A stretch of DNA of 64,000 bases from CAYUZU01 sp964448675 (GTDB lineage Bacteria; Planctomycetota; Phycisphaerae; UBA1845; Fen-1342). This document shows, piece after piece, positions 25,318-33,418 of the stretch. Position 1 is the first letter of the stretch. The number at the start of each line of letters is the position of its first letter. The position numbers and the translations under genes were made by a program. The notes beneath the pieces are model-generated. The model was given only the letters and a program-made list of their open reading frames with translations, ran no database searches and had not been told where the DNA came from. Where the stretch lies: assembly GCA_964448675.1 (NCBI GenBank), contig CAYUZU010000012.1, forward strand, positions 61,300 to 125,299, given 5' to 3'.

Positions 25318-28110
25318 ATGAACAGCCGCAGGTTCCGCGCGCCGAGATTCCCGAGCCGGGTGCTCGTGGCGGGGCTGGTCGCAGCCCTCGCCAGCGGGGC
25401 CGGTGCGCAGACGCCTGATCCGGCGGCGCGTGGCGACGGGGGGCTGCTCAATGCCGATGTGTTCCGCCAGGTGAAGGTATTTGACTTTGACGAGCGTCCA
25501 CTGGGCAATTTCGAAGAGACGCCCATGCACTGGACGCAGTTTGAGGGGCCGGGGCTGCCGTCGTACTCCGAGGGCGCTTTCGATTACGACATCGGGCACG
25601 AGGCCCCGCCGTCGTTCCGGTTCTGGGTCCGCGGCGGCAGCATCGGGTACGAGTACGCCCACACGGATCTGGTCATCTTCCCCGATTCCGACTATCTGAT
25701 CGAAGGTTTTATACGGACGGGAAACCTCGAGCACGCGCGGGCGTTCATGGCCTGCTACCTGGTGGATCGCTTCGGCCAGCGCGTGCCGGGCAGCGATCGC
25801 GTGAGCGCGCTCGTCGGCGGCGCGGACCCCGACGACCCGTGGCAGCGCGTGACGATCTCGCTCCCCGGCGACTACCCCGAGGGCCGGTCGCTACGGCTGC
25901 AGCTCTGGATCCTGCAACGCCATGTCTGGCGCAGCCACGACTTGCAGACCGCCGACCCGATTGTCCGCCAGGATGTCGACGGTTACGCCTGGTTCGACGA
26001 CATCCGTGTCCACCGCATGCCGCGGATCCGCTTCGGCCTGTCCAACCCCGGAGGCCTGGTGCTGCCCGGGGAGCGGGGCACGGTGCTGCTCGACGTCCAC
26101 AACGCGACGCTCGCGGAGGCCAATGTCGACGTGTCCGTGGTGGATGGCGGCGGCCGTGAGCGATCTCAAGCCACCCTGGAGGTTGCGCCGCAGGTCACCC
26201 GCGCCTTCGAACTCCCCCTGCCCGAGTTGGAGCCCGGCCTCTACACCACCCAGATCGCCCTGCTCGTCGAAGGCGACCCCATCCTGCAGCGCACCCACCA
26301 GTTTGCTGTCCTGCCCCCGATGCCGCACCACGACATCCACGAGATCGACCTCGGCCTGTCCCTCGGCCGCTGGCCCGACAGCAACGAGTACGGCGTGGTG
26401 GAACTGGCCAAGGCGTTTCACGTGGGGGCCGTCAAGGTCGGCCTGCCGATGGTCGGCGCCCCCAAAACCGACAGCGACGTCGCCTACCTGCGCCAGATCG
26501 CCAACCTCGCCCGCGAGCTGGCCAGTAACCAGATCCAGACGACGGCCGTCATTCTCTCGCCTTTCGCGCGCGAGAAGCCCGATCCGCGGGCCGCCACCTG
26601 GCGCCTGGTTCAGTCTGACGACAACTGGAACACGCTGGCCGGCCCGGTCTTCGCTTATTTCGGCGGCTACCTGATGTCCTGGCAGTTGGGCGACGAGCGG
26701 ATCGAGTCACTGGGGTTCGACGGCTGGAACGCCAACACGGTGCAGCGGATCCGGTCGCTGGTCGAGCGCTTCATCGCGGCGCCGGAACTCATCCTGCCCC
26801 GTTCCATCCTCGACACCGACCCTGCCAGCACGCTGCCCGGCGCACCGGGCGACCTCGAGCGGACGGCGCTCGATCTCTCCGGCCTGCCGCTGCACGCCCA
26901 TTCGTACTGGGTGCCGCCGGAGATCCCGGCCCGTTCGATCCCCTGGGCCCTGGCGTTCTGGTTCGAGAAACCGCGCGTGCGGAATACGACCAGCGAAGTC
27001 GACGCGCGTACGGTCTATGGCGGGACGCAGCGCTGGCTGACGCTCGGTGTGGACCGGAGTGACAACGTGCCGCGCGAACAGCTGCTGGCGGACACCGCCC
27101 GCCGCGTCGTGTTGGCCAAGGCCGTCAACCCGGACCGCCTGTACATCCCGGCGCCGTTCGAGCTGGCCCAGGAGGCGGGCGGGACGAACTGGCAGCCCAC
27201 GTACGACTACATCCCGCTGCGCACCCTGTTTCACCACCTGGCGGGACAACGGGCCGTGGCGGCGCTGCTGTATCCGCACGACGGGGTGGGCATCCTGTTC
27301 TCGAGTGCCGAGCGTCACACGCTGGTGCTCTGGACCTGGGCCATGACGCCGCCGGAGACGCCGCTGAATCTCTATGCCGGCGCCGCGGCGACGGCCATGG
27401 AGCTCTCCGGACAGCGGCGAGAGCTGGTGCATGAGGGGGCGCTGGTCAAGGTGCCGCTCAGCCCGATGCCGCTGATCGTCGAGAACGTGGATGCGCCGCT
27501 GATCCTGCTGCAGGACAGCTTCCGGGTGGAGCCGTCCGCGATCCAGTTGCACGACCCCGAGCCGCCGCCCGTGCTCAAGATGGAGAACTACTACGCCTTC
27601 GACATCAGCGGCACGATCGAGCTGCACCCGCCCAAGGGCTGGGCGGTGGAACCCAATCCGATCTTCTTCGAGCTGCCGGCGGGCGAGATGCTCGAGAAGC
27701 CGCTGACGTTCACCATTCCGCCGCGGCAGATCGCCTCGGTGCAGCCCCTGGGCGTCGACGTGCACCTGTCGTATCCGAACGAACTGGACCTGCATTTCGA
27801 TGAAGGCCTCAAGATCGAGCTGCGCGACATCTACGTTCGCGGGACGGCGTGGTGGGACGGCCGGCACCTCATCGTCGAGCAGACGCTGCACAACATGTCG
27901 GCGCAAGTGGTGAGCTTCAGCGCGTTCTGCCAGGCGCTGAACCGGCCCCAAGCGGAGGGGGCCTTCCTGAACGTGCCGCCCGGCGATGTGCGGGTGCTGA
28001 AGTACCGCATTCCTGACGCCCGCGACCTGGCGGGCACCAAGCTGTGGATGGGGATTCAGGAGATCGACGGCCGCCGAACGCTCGACCAGCTTGTGGATGT
28101 GCCTTACTGA
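25318..28110 (+). CDS. Large exported protein, beta-sandwich and barrel-like domains, unknown function
   Basis: 930 residues with a signal peptide (about 1-30, ending GAGAQ). Residues 45-230 resemble a carbohydrate-binding-module-like sandwich (FDFDERPLGNFE, then FRFWVRGGSIGYEY). Residues 250-330 look like a beta domain of the NEW-type (LVLPGERGTVLLDVHNATL). Residues about 340-640 have alternating strands and helices with AVKVGLPMVGAP and TTAVILSPFAREKPDP, suggesting a degenerate TIM barrel; no paired catalytic Glu can be assigned. The rest is beta rich. Architecture parallels the 994-residue protein at 33419, so they may be distant paralogues. The ribosome-binding site is weak. Probably periplasmic or surface exposed. 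Confidence 0.75.
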   Translation: MNSRRFRAPRFPSRVLVAGLVAALASGAGAQTPDPAARGDGGLLNADVFRQVKVFDFDERPLGNFEETPMHWTQFEGPGLPSYSEGAFDYDIGHEAPPSFRFWVRGGSIGYEYAHTDLVIFPDSDYLIEGFIRTGNLEHARAFMACYLVDRFGQRVPGSDRVSALVGGADPDDPWQRVTISLPGDYPEGRSLRLQLWILQRHVWRSHDLQTADPIVRQDVDGYAWFDDIRVHRMPRIRFGLSNPGGLVLPGERGTVLLDVHNATLAEANVDVSVVDGGGRERSQATLEVAPQVTRAFELPLPELEPGLYTTQIALLVEGDPILQRTHQFAVLPPMPHHDIHEIDLGLSLGRWPDSNEYGVVELAKAFHVGAVKVGLPMVGAPKTDSDVAYLRQIANLARELASNQIQTTAVILSPFAREKPDPRAATWRLVQSDDNWNTLAGPVFAYFGGYLMSWQLGDERIESLGFDGWNANTVQRIRSLVERFIAAPELILPRSILDTDPASTLPGAPGDLERTALDLSGLPLHAHSYWVPPEIPARSIPWALAFWFEKPRVRNTTSEVDARTVYGGTQRWLTLGVDRSDNVPREQLLADTARRVVLAKAVNPDRLYIPAPFELAQEAGGTNWQPTYDYIPLRTLFHHLAGQRAVAALLYPHDGVGILFSSAERHTLVLWTWAMTPPETPLNLYAGAAATAMELSGQRRELVHEGALVKVPLSPMPLIVENVDAPLILLQDSFRVEPSAIQLHDPEPPPVLKMENYYAFDISGTIELHPPKGWAVEPNPIFFELPAGEMLEKPLTFTIPPRQIASVQPLGVDVHLSYPNELDLHFDEGLKIELRDIYVRGTAWWDGRHLIVEQTLHNMSAQVVSFSAFCQALNRPQAEGAFLNVPPGDVRVLKYRIPDARDLAGTKLWMGIQEIDGRRTLDQLVDVPY

Positions 28111-28185
28111 GGGCAGAATGCGCTCTACAATCTGGTGCAGCCGCCACGCAGGCGGCCAGAGCGAACTGTAGCAATCCGGTGTGGC

Positions 28186-29484
28186 ATGACCCCCGACGAG
28201 AACAAGGGACCCGGTAACGGGAACGGCAACGCCGACGCGGGCGATCGCCCGCAGGAAACGCGGCGCGCGAACCCGACCCAGGTCGTGCGCTATGGCGCGA
28301 TGAACTGGGTGGGTGAATTCAGCTACCGCCCGCAGGAGCGGATCGCCACGGGACGCAAACTCGTCGTGCAGACGGATCGGGGGATCGAGCTGGGCGAACA
28401 GGTCTCCACGGTCTGCGACGAGCCGGGCTGCCCGGTGCGCCGCGAGCAGGTCCAGTCGTTCGTGCAGAACAGCGGGCCAGATTTCTGTCTGCCGCGCGCG
28501 GGGCGCGTGCTGCGCGTCGCCAACGACCAGGACCTCAACGAGCACCGCCACCTCAATGCGCACATTCGCGAGGACATTGACTATTGCGCCGAGACCGCCG
28601 ACCGGCTCGGCCTCGACCTCAAGGTCGTGACGGCCGAGCACCTGCTCGGCGGCGAGCGGATCGTGTTCTACTTCCGCGCGCCGGCGCGGGTGGACTTCCG
28701 GCAACTGGTGAAGGAACTCGCGCAACGCTATCGCACGCGCATCGAAATGCGCCAGGTCGGCGCCCGCGACGAAGCGCGGCTCGTGGCCGATTACGAGATT
28801 TGCGGCCGCGAATGCTGCTGCAAGAACTTCCTCAAGAAGCTGCGCCCGGTCAACATGAAGATGGCCAAGCTCCAGAAGTCCACGCTCGATCCGAGCAAGG
28901 TCTCCGGGCGCTGCGGCCGGTTGCGCTGCTGCCTGCGCTACGAGCACATCGGCTACGAAGAGCTGCTCAAGCGGCTGCCGCGCACCAACAGCCGCGTGAT
29001 GACCGAAGCCGGTCCCGGCACGGTGCTCGATCGCCAGATCCTGACGCAGCTCGTGCTCGTCCGGCTTGACGACGACCGGATCATGAGTATCCCGCTGGAG
29101 GAAATCAAGGAATTCAACCTGCCGCCGGCCACCCGTCGCAAGGAAGAGGCCCCCGCCGAAACCACCGAACCGCCCGATGAATCGCGCAAGGGTCGCTCGC
29201 GCAGACGGCGCCGGCGCTCCGACAAGCCGGGCGGTCAGCGCGACCGCGCCGACGAGCCACGCAAGAGCAGCGACGATGCGCCGCCACCGCCCCGCGAGTC
29301 ACGCTTCCGCGCGGACGCACCCGACGCGCCCGACGCCGGCGGAGAGACACCGGCCGGCCCGACCGGCGGCGCAGACGACGGCAGCGGCAAGGGTGAACGG
29401 CGCCGCAAGAGCCGCCGGCGTCGACGCCGCAAGCCCGGCAAGGACCAGGACGCGGCCGGCGGAGATGCGGGCACAACGGAATGA
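28186..29484 (+). CDS. PSP1-domain (RicT/YaaT-like) protein with long basic tail
   Basis: A 432-residue protein. Residues 30-300 are the PSP1 module: VVRYGAMNWVGEF start, RKLVVQTDRGIELGEQV, and the Cys-rich signature CGRECCCKNFL followed by LDPSKVSGRCGRLRCCLRYEH. In Bacillus the homologue RicT, with RicA and RicF, forms a 4Fe-4S complex affecting RNase Y-dependent RNA processing; the Cys set fits cluster binding. Residues about 315-432 are low-complexity, rich in Arg, Lys, Asp, Pro and Gly, likely disordered and possibly nucleic-acid binding. ATG 28186 is chosen by domain start; the Minf_1886 gene overlaps its stop by ATGA. Confidence 0.88.
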   Translation: MTPDENKGPGNGNGNADAGDRPQETRRANPTQVVRYGAMNWVGEFSYRPQERIATGRKLVVQTDRGIELGEQVSTVCDEPGCPVRREQVQSFVQNSGPDFCLPRAGRVLRVANDQDLNEHRHLNAHIREDIDYCAETADRLGLDLKVVTAEHLLGGERIVFYFRAPARVDFRQLVKELAQRYRTRIEMRQVGARDEARLVADYEICGRECCCKNFLKKLRPVNMKMAKLQKSTLDPSKVSGRCGRLRCCLRYEHIGYEELLKRLPRTNSRVMTEAGPGTVLDRQILTQLVLVRLDDDRIMSIPLEEIKEFNLPPATRRKEEAPAETTEPPDESRKGRSRRRRRRSDKPGGQRDRADEPRKSSDDAPPPPRESRFRADAPDAPDAGGETPAGPTGGADDGSGKGERRRKSRRRRRRKPGKDQDAAGGDAGTTE

Positions 29485-29903
29485 GCAGTGGGGACCCCTC
29501 CAGGAAGGAAGCCGAACTGCTGGCGCGCTTCGAGCGTGCCGTCCGCAGCGATGGCCGCTACGAACCCGAGGCCTTCGAGTTCCTCCACCACGGCCTCAGT
29601 ATGGCCACCCGGCTGAAATACGGCGAAGCGCGTGAGCAGCACCCGCGACACGTCTCGGGCCAGGAATTGTGCGAGGCCCTGCGCACCCTGGCACTGGAGC
29701 GCTGGGGGCCGCTGGCTCGCGAGGTGCTCCGCCGCTGGAACATCCATCGCACGCGTGATTTCGGCGAGATGGTCTACCTGATGATCGATCTTGGTATGAT
29801 GGGCCGACAGGATTCCGACGACATCAGCGACTTCGATGACGTCTACGACTTCGAGCGCGCCTTCGGCCAGTATCGGCCGGACGTCGAAATCGACCAGTCC
29901 TGA
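29481..29903 (+). CDS. Minf_1886 family (planctomycete/verrucomicrobial) protein
   Basis: The 140-residue product has the features of the Verrucomicrobia/Planctomycetes-restricted Minf_1886 family: an early YEPEAFEFLHHGLS block, HVSGQELCEALRTLALERWGPLAREVLRRWNIH and DFGEMVYLMIDLGMM (quoted in parts). Function is unknown; no enzyme motif is visible. The ATG overlaps the PSP1 stop by four bases, so the two are co-translated. The C-terminal end is highly acidic (DSDDISDFDDVYDFE). Confidence 0.88.
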   Translation: MSSGDPSRKEAELLARFERAVRSDGRYEPEAFEFLHHGLSMATRLKYGEAREQHPRHVSGQELCEALRTLALERWGPLAREVLRRWNIHRTRDFGEMVYLMIDLGMMGRQDSDDISDFDDVYDFERAFGQYRPDVEIDQS

Positions 29904-29920
29904 CACACGGGGAGCGCCGC

Positions 29921-31213
29921 ATGACCTCCTACATTCCGCAACTGTCGGAGCCGGCCTGGCGCTGGGTGCGTTTCATCACGCTCGTGCTCGCCATCGCGCT
30001 GCTGCTGTGGATCGCGTACGTGCTGCGCCCGGTGCTCACGCCGCTGCTGGCAGCCCTGGCAATCGCCTACGTGCTCAACCCGGTGGTCTCCTGGCTGCAG
30101 CGCCATTTTCGCGTACAGCGGCTGGCGGTGGTGATCGTCGTCTTTCTGGTCATGGCGGCCCTGGTCCTCAGCGCGCTCATCTCACTGGGCACGCGCACCG
30201 CCGTCCAGGCGCAGCAACTGTCGGCCAACCTGCCGTTCTACCTGGAGCGTGCCGAGCGCTGGCTGGCCGAACACCAGTTCGATCTCACCTGGCACCTGAC
30301 CGACACCGACACACCCACGACGCAGGCGGCAACCGCACCAGCAGCCACCGACGACGCGCCACCGAGCCCCGCCCCGCCGCGCGCGAATGACATCATCGTC
30401 GCGGCCGAGCCGAACGAGCCGAATGCGGGGGCGGCCGTGACGTGGTGGGACTGGCTCACGCCCTGGTTCGAGAAGCACGGGGCCCGAGTGGCGACGTCGA
30501 CGGCGGGCTATTCGATGCGGCTCGTCTCAGGCACGCTGGGGATGCTGTCCCTGCTCGTGCTGCTGCCGATGTACACGTTCTTCTTCCTCTGGCGGTTCGA
30601 CGACATCGTCGGCACGATCCACGATCACCTGCCGGCGGCGTACCGCGACACCATCGTGCACGTGGTGACGACCATTGATGGCGCCGTCGCGAGCTTCTTC
30701 CGCGGACGCCTGATCGTCTGCATCCTCGTCGGCACGCTCACCGGCATCGGCTGGTCGATCGTCGGCGTGCCCTACGCCCTGCCGCTGGGCATCGTGGCCG
30801 GTACGCTCAACCTCGTGCCGTTCATGTCGATGCTGGCCCTGCCCCCGGCGCTGATCTTCGCCTACCTCGGCGCGGCCGAAGCCGGCCAGCCGTGGGCCAT
30901 GCCGGCGGTGCTGACGATGGCGGTGTACGCGATCGTGCAGGGGTTGGAGTCGTTCCTGCTGAGCCCGGCGATCGAGGGCAAGTCGTCGGGGCTGCATCCG
31001 CTGGTCATCGTGATCGTGATCCTGATCGGGGCCCAGCTCGCCGGTTTGCTGGGGATGTTGCTCGCGATTCCGGTGGCCAGTACCCTGGGAACACTGGGAG
31101 CGGCGTGGGTCCTGCCGGAGATCCGTCGCCTGGCCGGCCATCCCGCAGCAGCCGCACCGGAAGCCGCGGCGGGCACAACGAACGACGCCGACAAGCCGGA
31201 ACAGGGAAGTTGA
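29921..31213 (+). CDS. AI-2E family transporter (PerM/YhhT-like permease)
   Basis: 430 residues with about eight hydrophobic helices in the family pattern: an N-terminal pair (about 18-37, 43-60), a third helix 68-90, then a long non-membrane segment, and a C-terminal bundle from 200 to 400 with the characteristic LPLGIVAGTLNLVPF and VQGLESFLLSPAIEGKSSGLHPLVI motifs (given in part). Members export diverse small molecules or ions by membrane potential. An Ala/Thr/Pro-rich insertion at about 125-160 is unusual. A 49-residue membrane-protein gene starts three bases after the stop. Confidence 0.9.
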   Translation: MTSYIPQLSEPAWRWVRFITLVLAIALLLWIAYVLRPVLTPLLAALAIAYVLNPVVSWLQRHFRVQRLAVVIVVFLVMAALVLSALISLGTRTAVQAQQLSANLPFYLERAERWLAEHQFDLTWHLTDTDTPTTQAATAPAATDDAPPSPAPPRANDIIVAAEPNEPNAGAAVTWWDWLTPWFEKHGARVATSTAGYSMRLVSGTLGMLSLLVLLPMYTFFFLWRFDDIVGTIHDHLPAAYRDTIVHVVTTIDGAVASFFRGRLIVCILVGTLTGIGWSIVGVPYALPLGIVAGTLNLVPFMSMLALPPALIFAYLGAAEAGQPWAMPAVLTMAVYAIVQGLESFLLSPAIEGKSSGLHPLVIVIVILIGAQLAGLLGMLLAIPVASTLGTLGAAWVLPEIRRLAGHPAAAAPEAAAGTTNDADKPEQGS

Positions 31214-31215
31214 GC

Positions 31216-31365
31216 ATGTCCGAGCAACGCCCCGAGCCCACGTCCGACGCACCCTTCGGAACCGAACCGCGGCGCGCGCTGTGGCCACTCGCAGCGCTGA
31301 TCGTGCTCTTCGTGGTCTGGTGCGCGCTGCTGCTGTGGCTGACGATCGCGTACCCGGCGCGCTAG
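31216..31365 (+). CDS. 49-residue single-pass membrane protein
   Basis: ATG 31216 lies two bases after the permease TGA. The product has a polar N-terminus of about 20 residues and one long hydrophobic helix (LWPLAALIVLFVVWCALLLW) and ends YPAR. It is translated in tandem with the AI-2E permease and may be an accessory subunit; no family is recognised. Confidence 0.6.
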   Translation: MSEQRPEPTSDAPFGTEPRRALWPLAALIVLFVVWCALLLWLTIAYPAR

Positions 31366-31568
31366 TGCCCGGCGAGGCACCGCACCGCGACGGGCCTGGT
31401 GCAGCGGCGCTTTGCTTTGCGCGGCGGAACCCGCGGCCAAGGTGCCAACTGGCGGAGATCCGCCCGGCGCGTGCCGGGAGGCTCTGGTGGCAGCGCATTG
31501 CGCTGCATTGCCGGATCGCGGTCGGACATCAGGAACGAACGTGCGCCAGCGCGAGAAAGGACGCCGCC

Positions 31569-33386
31569 ATGACGCGCGGTTCCACCATGATCGACCTCAC
31601 GCAGTTTGACCAGGTTCGGGCCGCCGAGCTCGATGCCGGCTGCTGGAGCGCCAATCGCGCCGCCCTGCAGGAGACCCAGCCCGACCTCGCCGCCGTCCTC
31701 GAGCAGACGACGCTTCCCGCACACTGGCGACCCGCGCGCACCCTCGACGATGTCACGAGCTACCGCACCGACACGCCCGGCACGCCGGCCGCGTGGCTGG
31801 GCGGCTCGGCGACGCCGCAGACGCGCGCCGCCGCCATGCTCCGCGATCAATCCGCCGAGGGGCGCAATATCGCCTTGCCCACCATCGGAGCTGGCTACGC
31901 GCTGCGGGCCCTGCTCTCCCGGCTCGAGCCGTACCTCGCCGTGTACGTGTTCGAAGCGGAGTTGCCGGTGCTGGCCGCGGCGCTGCGGCTGCACGATTTC
32001 TCGGCCACGATTCGCAGCGGCCATTGCCAGCTCGTTCCGCCGGGCAACGAAGAGGCGTTTCTCTTTGCGCTGCTCGACGAGCACCCGGGGCTGCTGCCGC
32101 CGGGACGGATCTTCCTCTCGATCCTGGTGGAGGCCGCACGGCTCGAACTGCTGCGCCGCCTGTGCGAAAAGAGCGCGCAGTACGTCACGCAACAGCGCGG
32201 CCGGCGACTCGCCGCTGTCCGGACGCGCCTCGCGGAACCGGCGCCACCACTGACCGAACCCCGGCTGGCGATCATGGCCATGGAGGGCGACCAGCTCAAT
32301 ACGGCGCTGGGCGACCAGTTCGCAACGGCAGCCACCGCGCTGGACTGGCCGGCGTGCTGCTGCGGGCCGACCGATCCGTTCATGTCGCATCCGCTTGTGC
32401 ATGCCGAGAAGCTCGCCGAGTTGCGCCCGAATGTGACCTTGTTCACCAGTCCGGCGACGGTGCCGCTGCAGTTCGACCCGCCCGGCCACGTGTGCCGCTG
32501 GTACCGTTACATCGGCCACGTCCCCACCGAGCCGCCGCCGGACGGCGTCTGCCTGGCGGCGGCGCCGCGCGTGCAAGAAGCCTTGCTGCAGGCCGGCGTC
32601 CCCGCCGAACGCTGCGCGCCGTTTTACTGGGGCGTCACGCCGGCCGACGCGCCGCCCGCCACGCCGGGCGAACCCTGGGTGCTCGTGGTCGGTGATCTGC
32701 CGGATGTCACGCCCGAGAGTTTTGGCATCAAGCAGGCCACCCACCAGCGCCTGTGGCAGTATCTCGCGCGGACAATCGGCGAGAACTGGGAGTCGGCCCG
32801 TGTCGTGCGCAGCGAGCAGGCACTGGTCAACGGCGAGCGCGCCACCGGGGTCGCGCTGAGCGACGAGACCCTGCGGCACTCGTTTGTCCGGCTCATCGAG
32901 CACGTGCTCGTGCCGGCGACGGTGCTGGAGCGCTGCGTGCAGCACCTGTGCAACGCGGGGCTGGCGGTACGCGGGCTGGGCTGGGGCTGGTCACGGCTGG
33001 CCCCGCGCGTCGAGCCGCTGGCAACGGACATTTATGCGCTCGAGGGGCACGGGACAACGCTGGCGCCACGCGCGTGCCTGGTGGCGGGTGATCGGACCGT
33101 ACTGGGCCCCGGCCTGCTGCAGGCCGCGAACCTGGGCTGGCCGCTGCTCGTGCACGACTTGGGCGGACAGACGCTCGCAGGGACGTTGGGGGACGTTCTG
33201 CGGGCGGATCAGCATTTCCTTTCGTTCAGCGACCTTGCCGGACTCCGTACCGCGCTAAGAATGATACGAGAGGCGGCGCCGCCCGTGGCGCGCCGTCTGG
33301 AGCGGGCGCGTGAGCATGTCCGCACACATCACACGTGGCAGCGACGCTTGCAGGATTTGCAGGCGTGGCTGATCGACCACGTTTGA
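31569..33386 (+). CDS. Putative glycosyltransferase with MptE/Maf-like N-terminal domain
   Basis: 605 residues from ATG 31569 (AAAGGA upstream). Residues about 95-280 fit the MAF_flag10/MptE-like Rossmann domain: IALPTIGAGYALRALL (about 101-116), then VYVFEAELPVLAAALRLHD and a later PGRIFLSILVEAARLE helix, as in motility-accessory-factor proteins that glycosylate flagellins. Residues 300-600 have the fold order of a GT-B transferase (MEGDQLNTAL, a TDPFMSHPLVH block, APFYWGVTP, DLGGQTLAGTLGDVLR), similar to DUF3880/CgeB-like spore-coat and surface transferases. Substrate unknown. It sits beside the giant exported protein at 33419, suggesting modification of that or another surface protein (inference). 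Confidence 0.65.
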   Translation: MTRGSTMIDLTQFDQVRAAELDAGCWSANRAALQETQPDLAAVLEQTTLPAHWRPARTLDDVTSYRTDTPGTPAAWLGGSATPQTRAAAMLRDQSAEGRNIALPTIGAGYALRALLSRLEPYLAVYVFEAELPVLAAALRLHDFSATIRSGHCQLVPPGNEEAFLFALLDEHPGLLPPGRIFLSILVEAARLELLRRLCEKSAQYVTQQRGRRLAAVRTRLAEPAPPLTEPRLAIMAMEGDQLNTALGDQFATAATALDWPACCCGPTDPFMSHPLVHAEKLAELRPNVTLFTSPATVPLQFDPPGHVCRWYRYIGHVPTEPPPDGVCLAAAPRVQEALLQAGVPAERCAPFYWGVTPADAPPATPGEPWVLVVGDLPDVTPESFGIKQATHQRLWQYLARTIGENWESARVVRSEQALVNGERATGVALSDETLRHSFVRLIEHVLVPATVLERCVQHLCNAGLAVRGLGWGWSRLAPRVEPLATDIYALEGHGTTLAPRACLVAGDRTVLGPGLLQAANLGWPLLVHDLGGQTLAGTLGDVLRADQHFLSFSDLAGLRTALRMIREAAPPVARRLERAREHVRTHHTWQRRLQDLQAWLIDHV

Positions 33387-33418
33387 AGGGTCTTGTGCCG
33401 AGCGCAACGAGGATCTGA

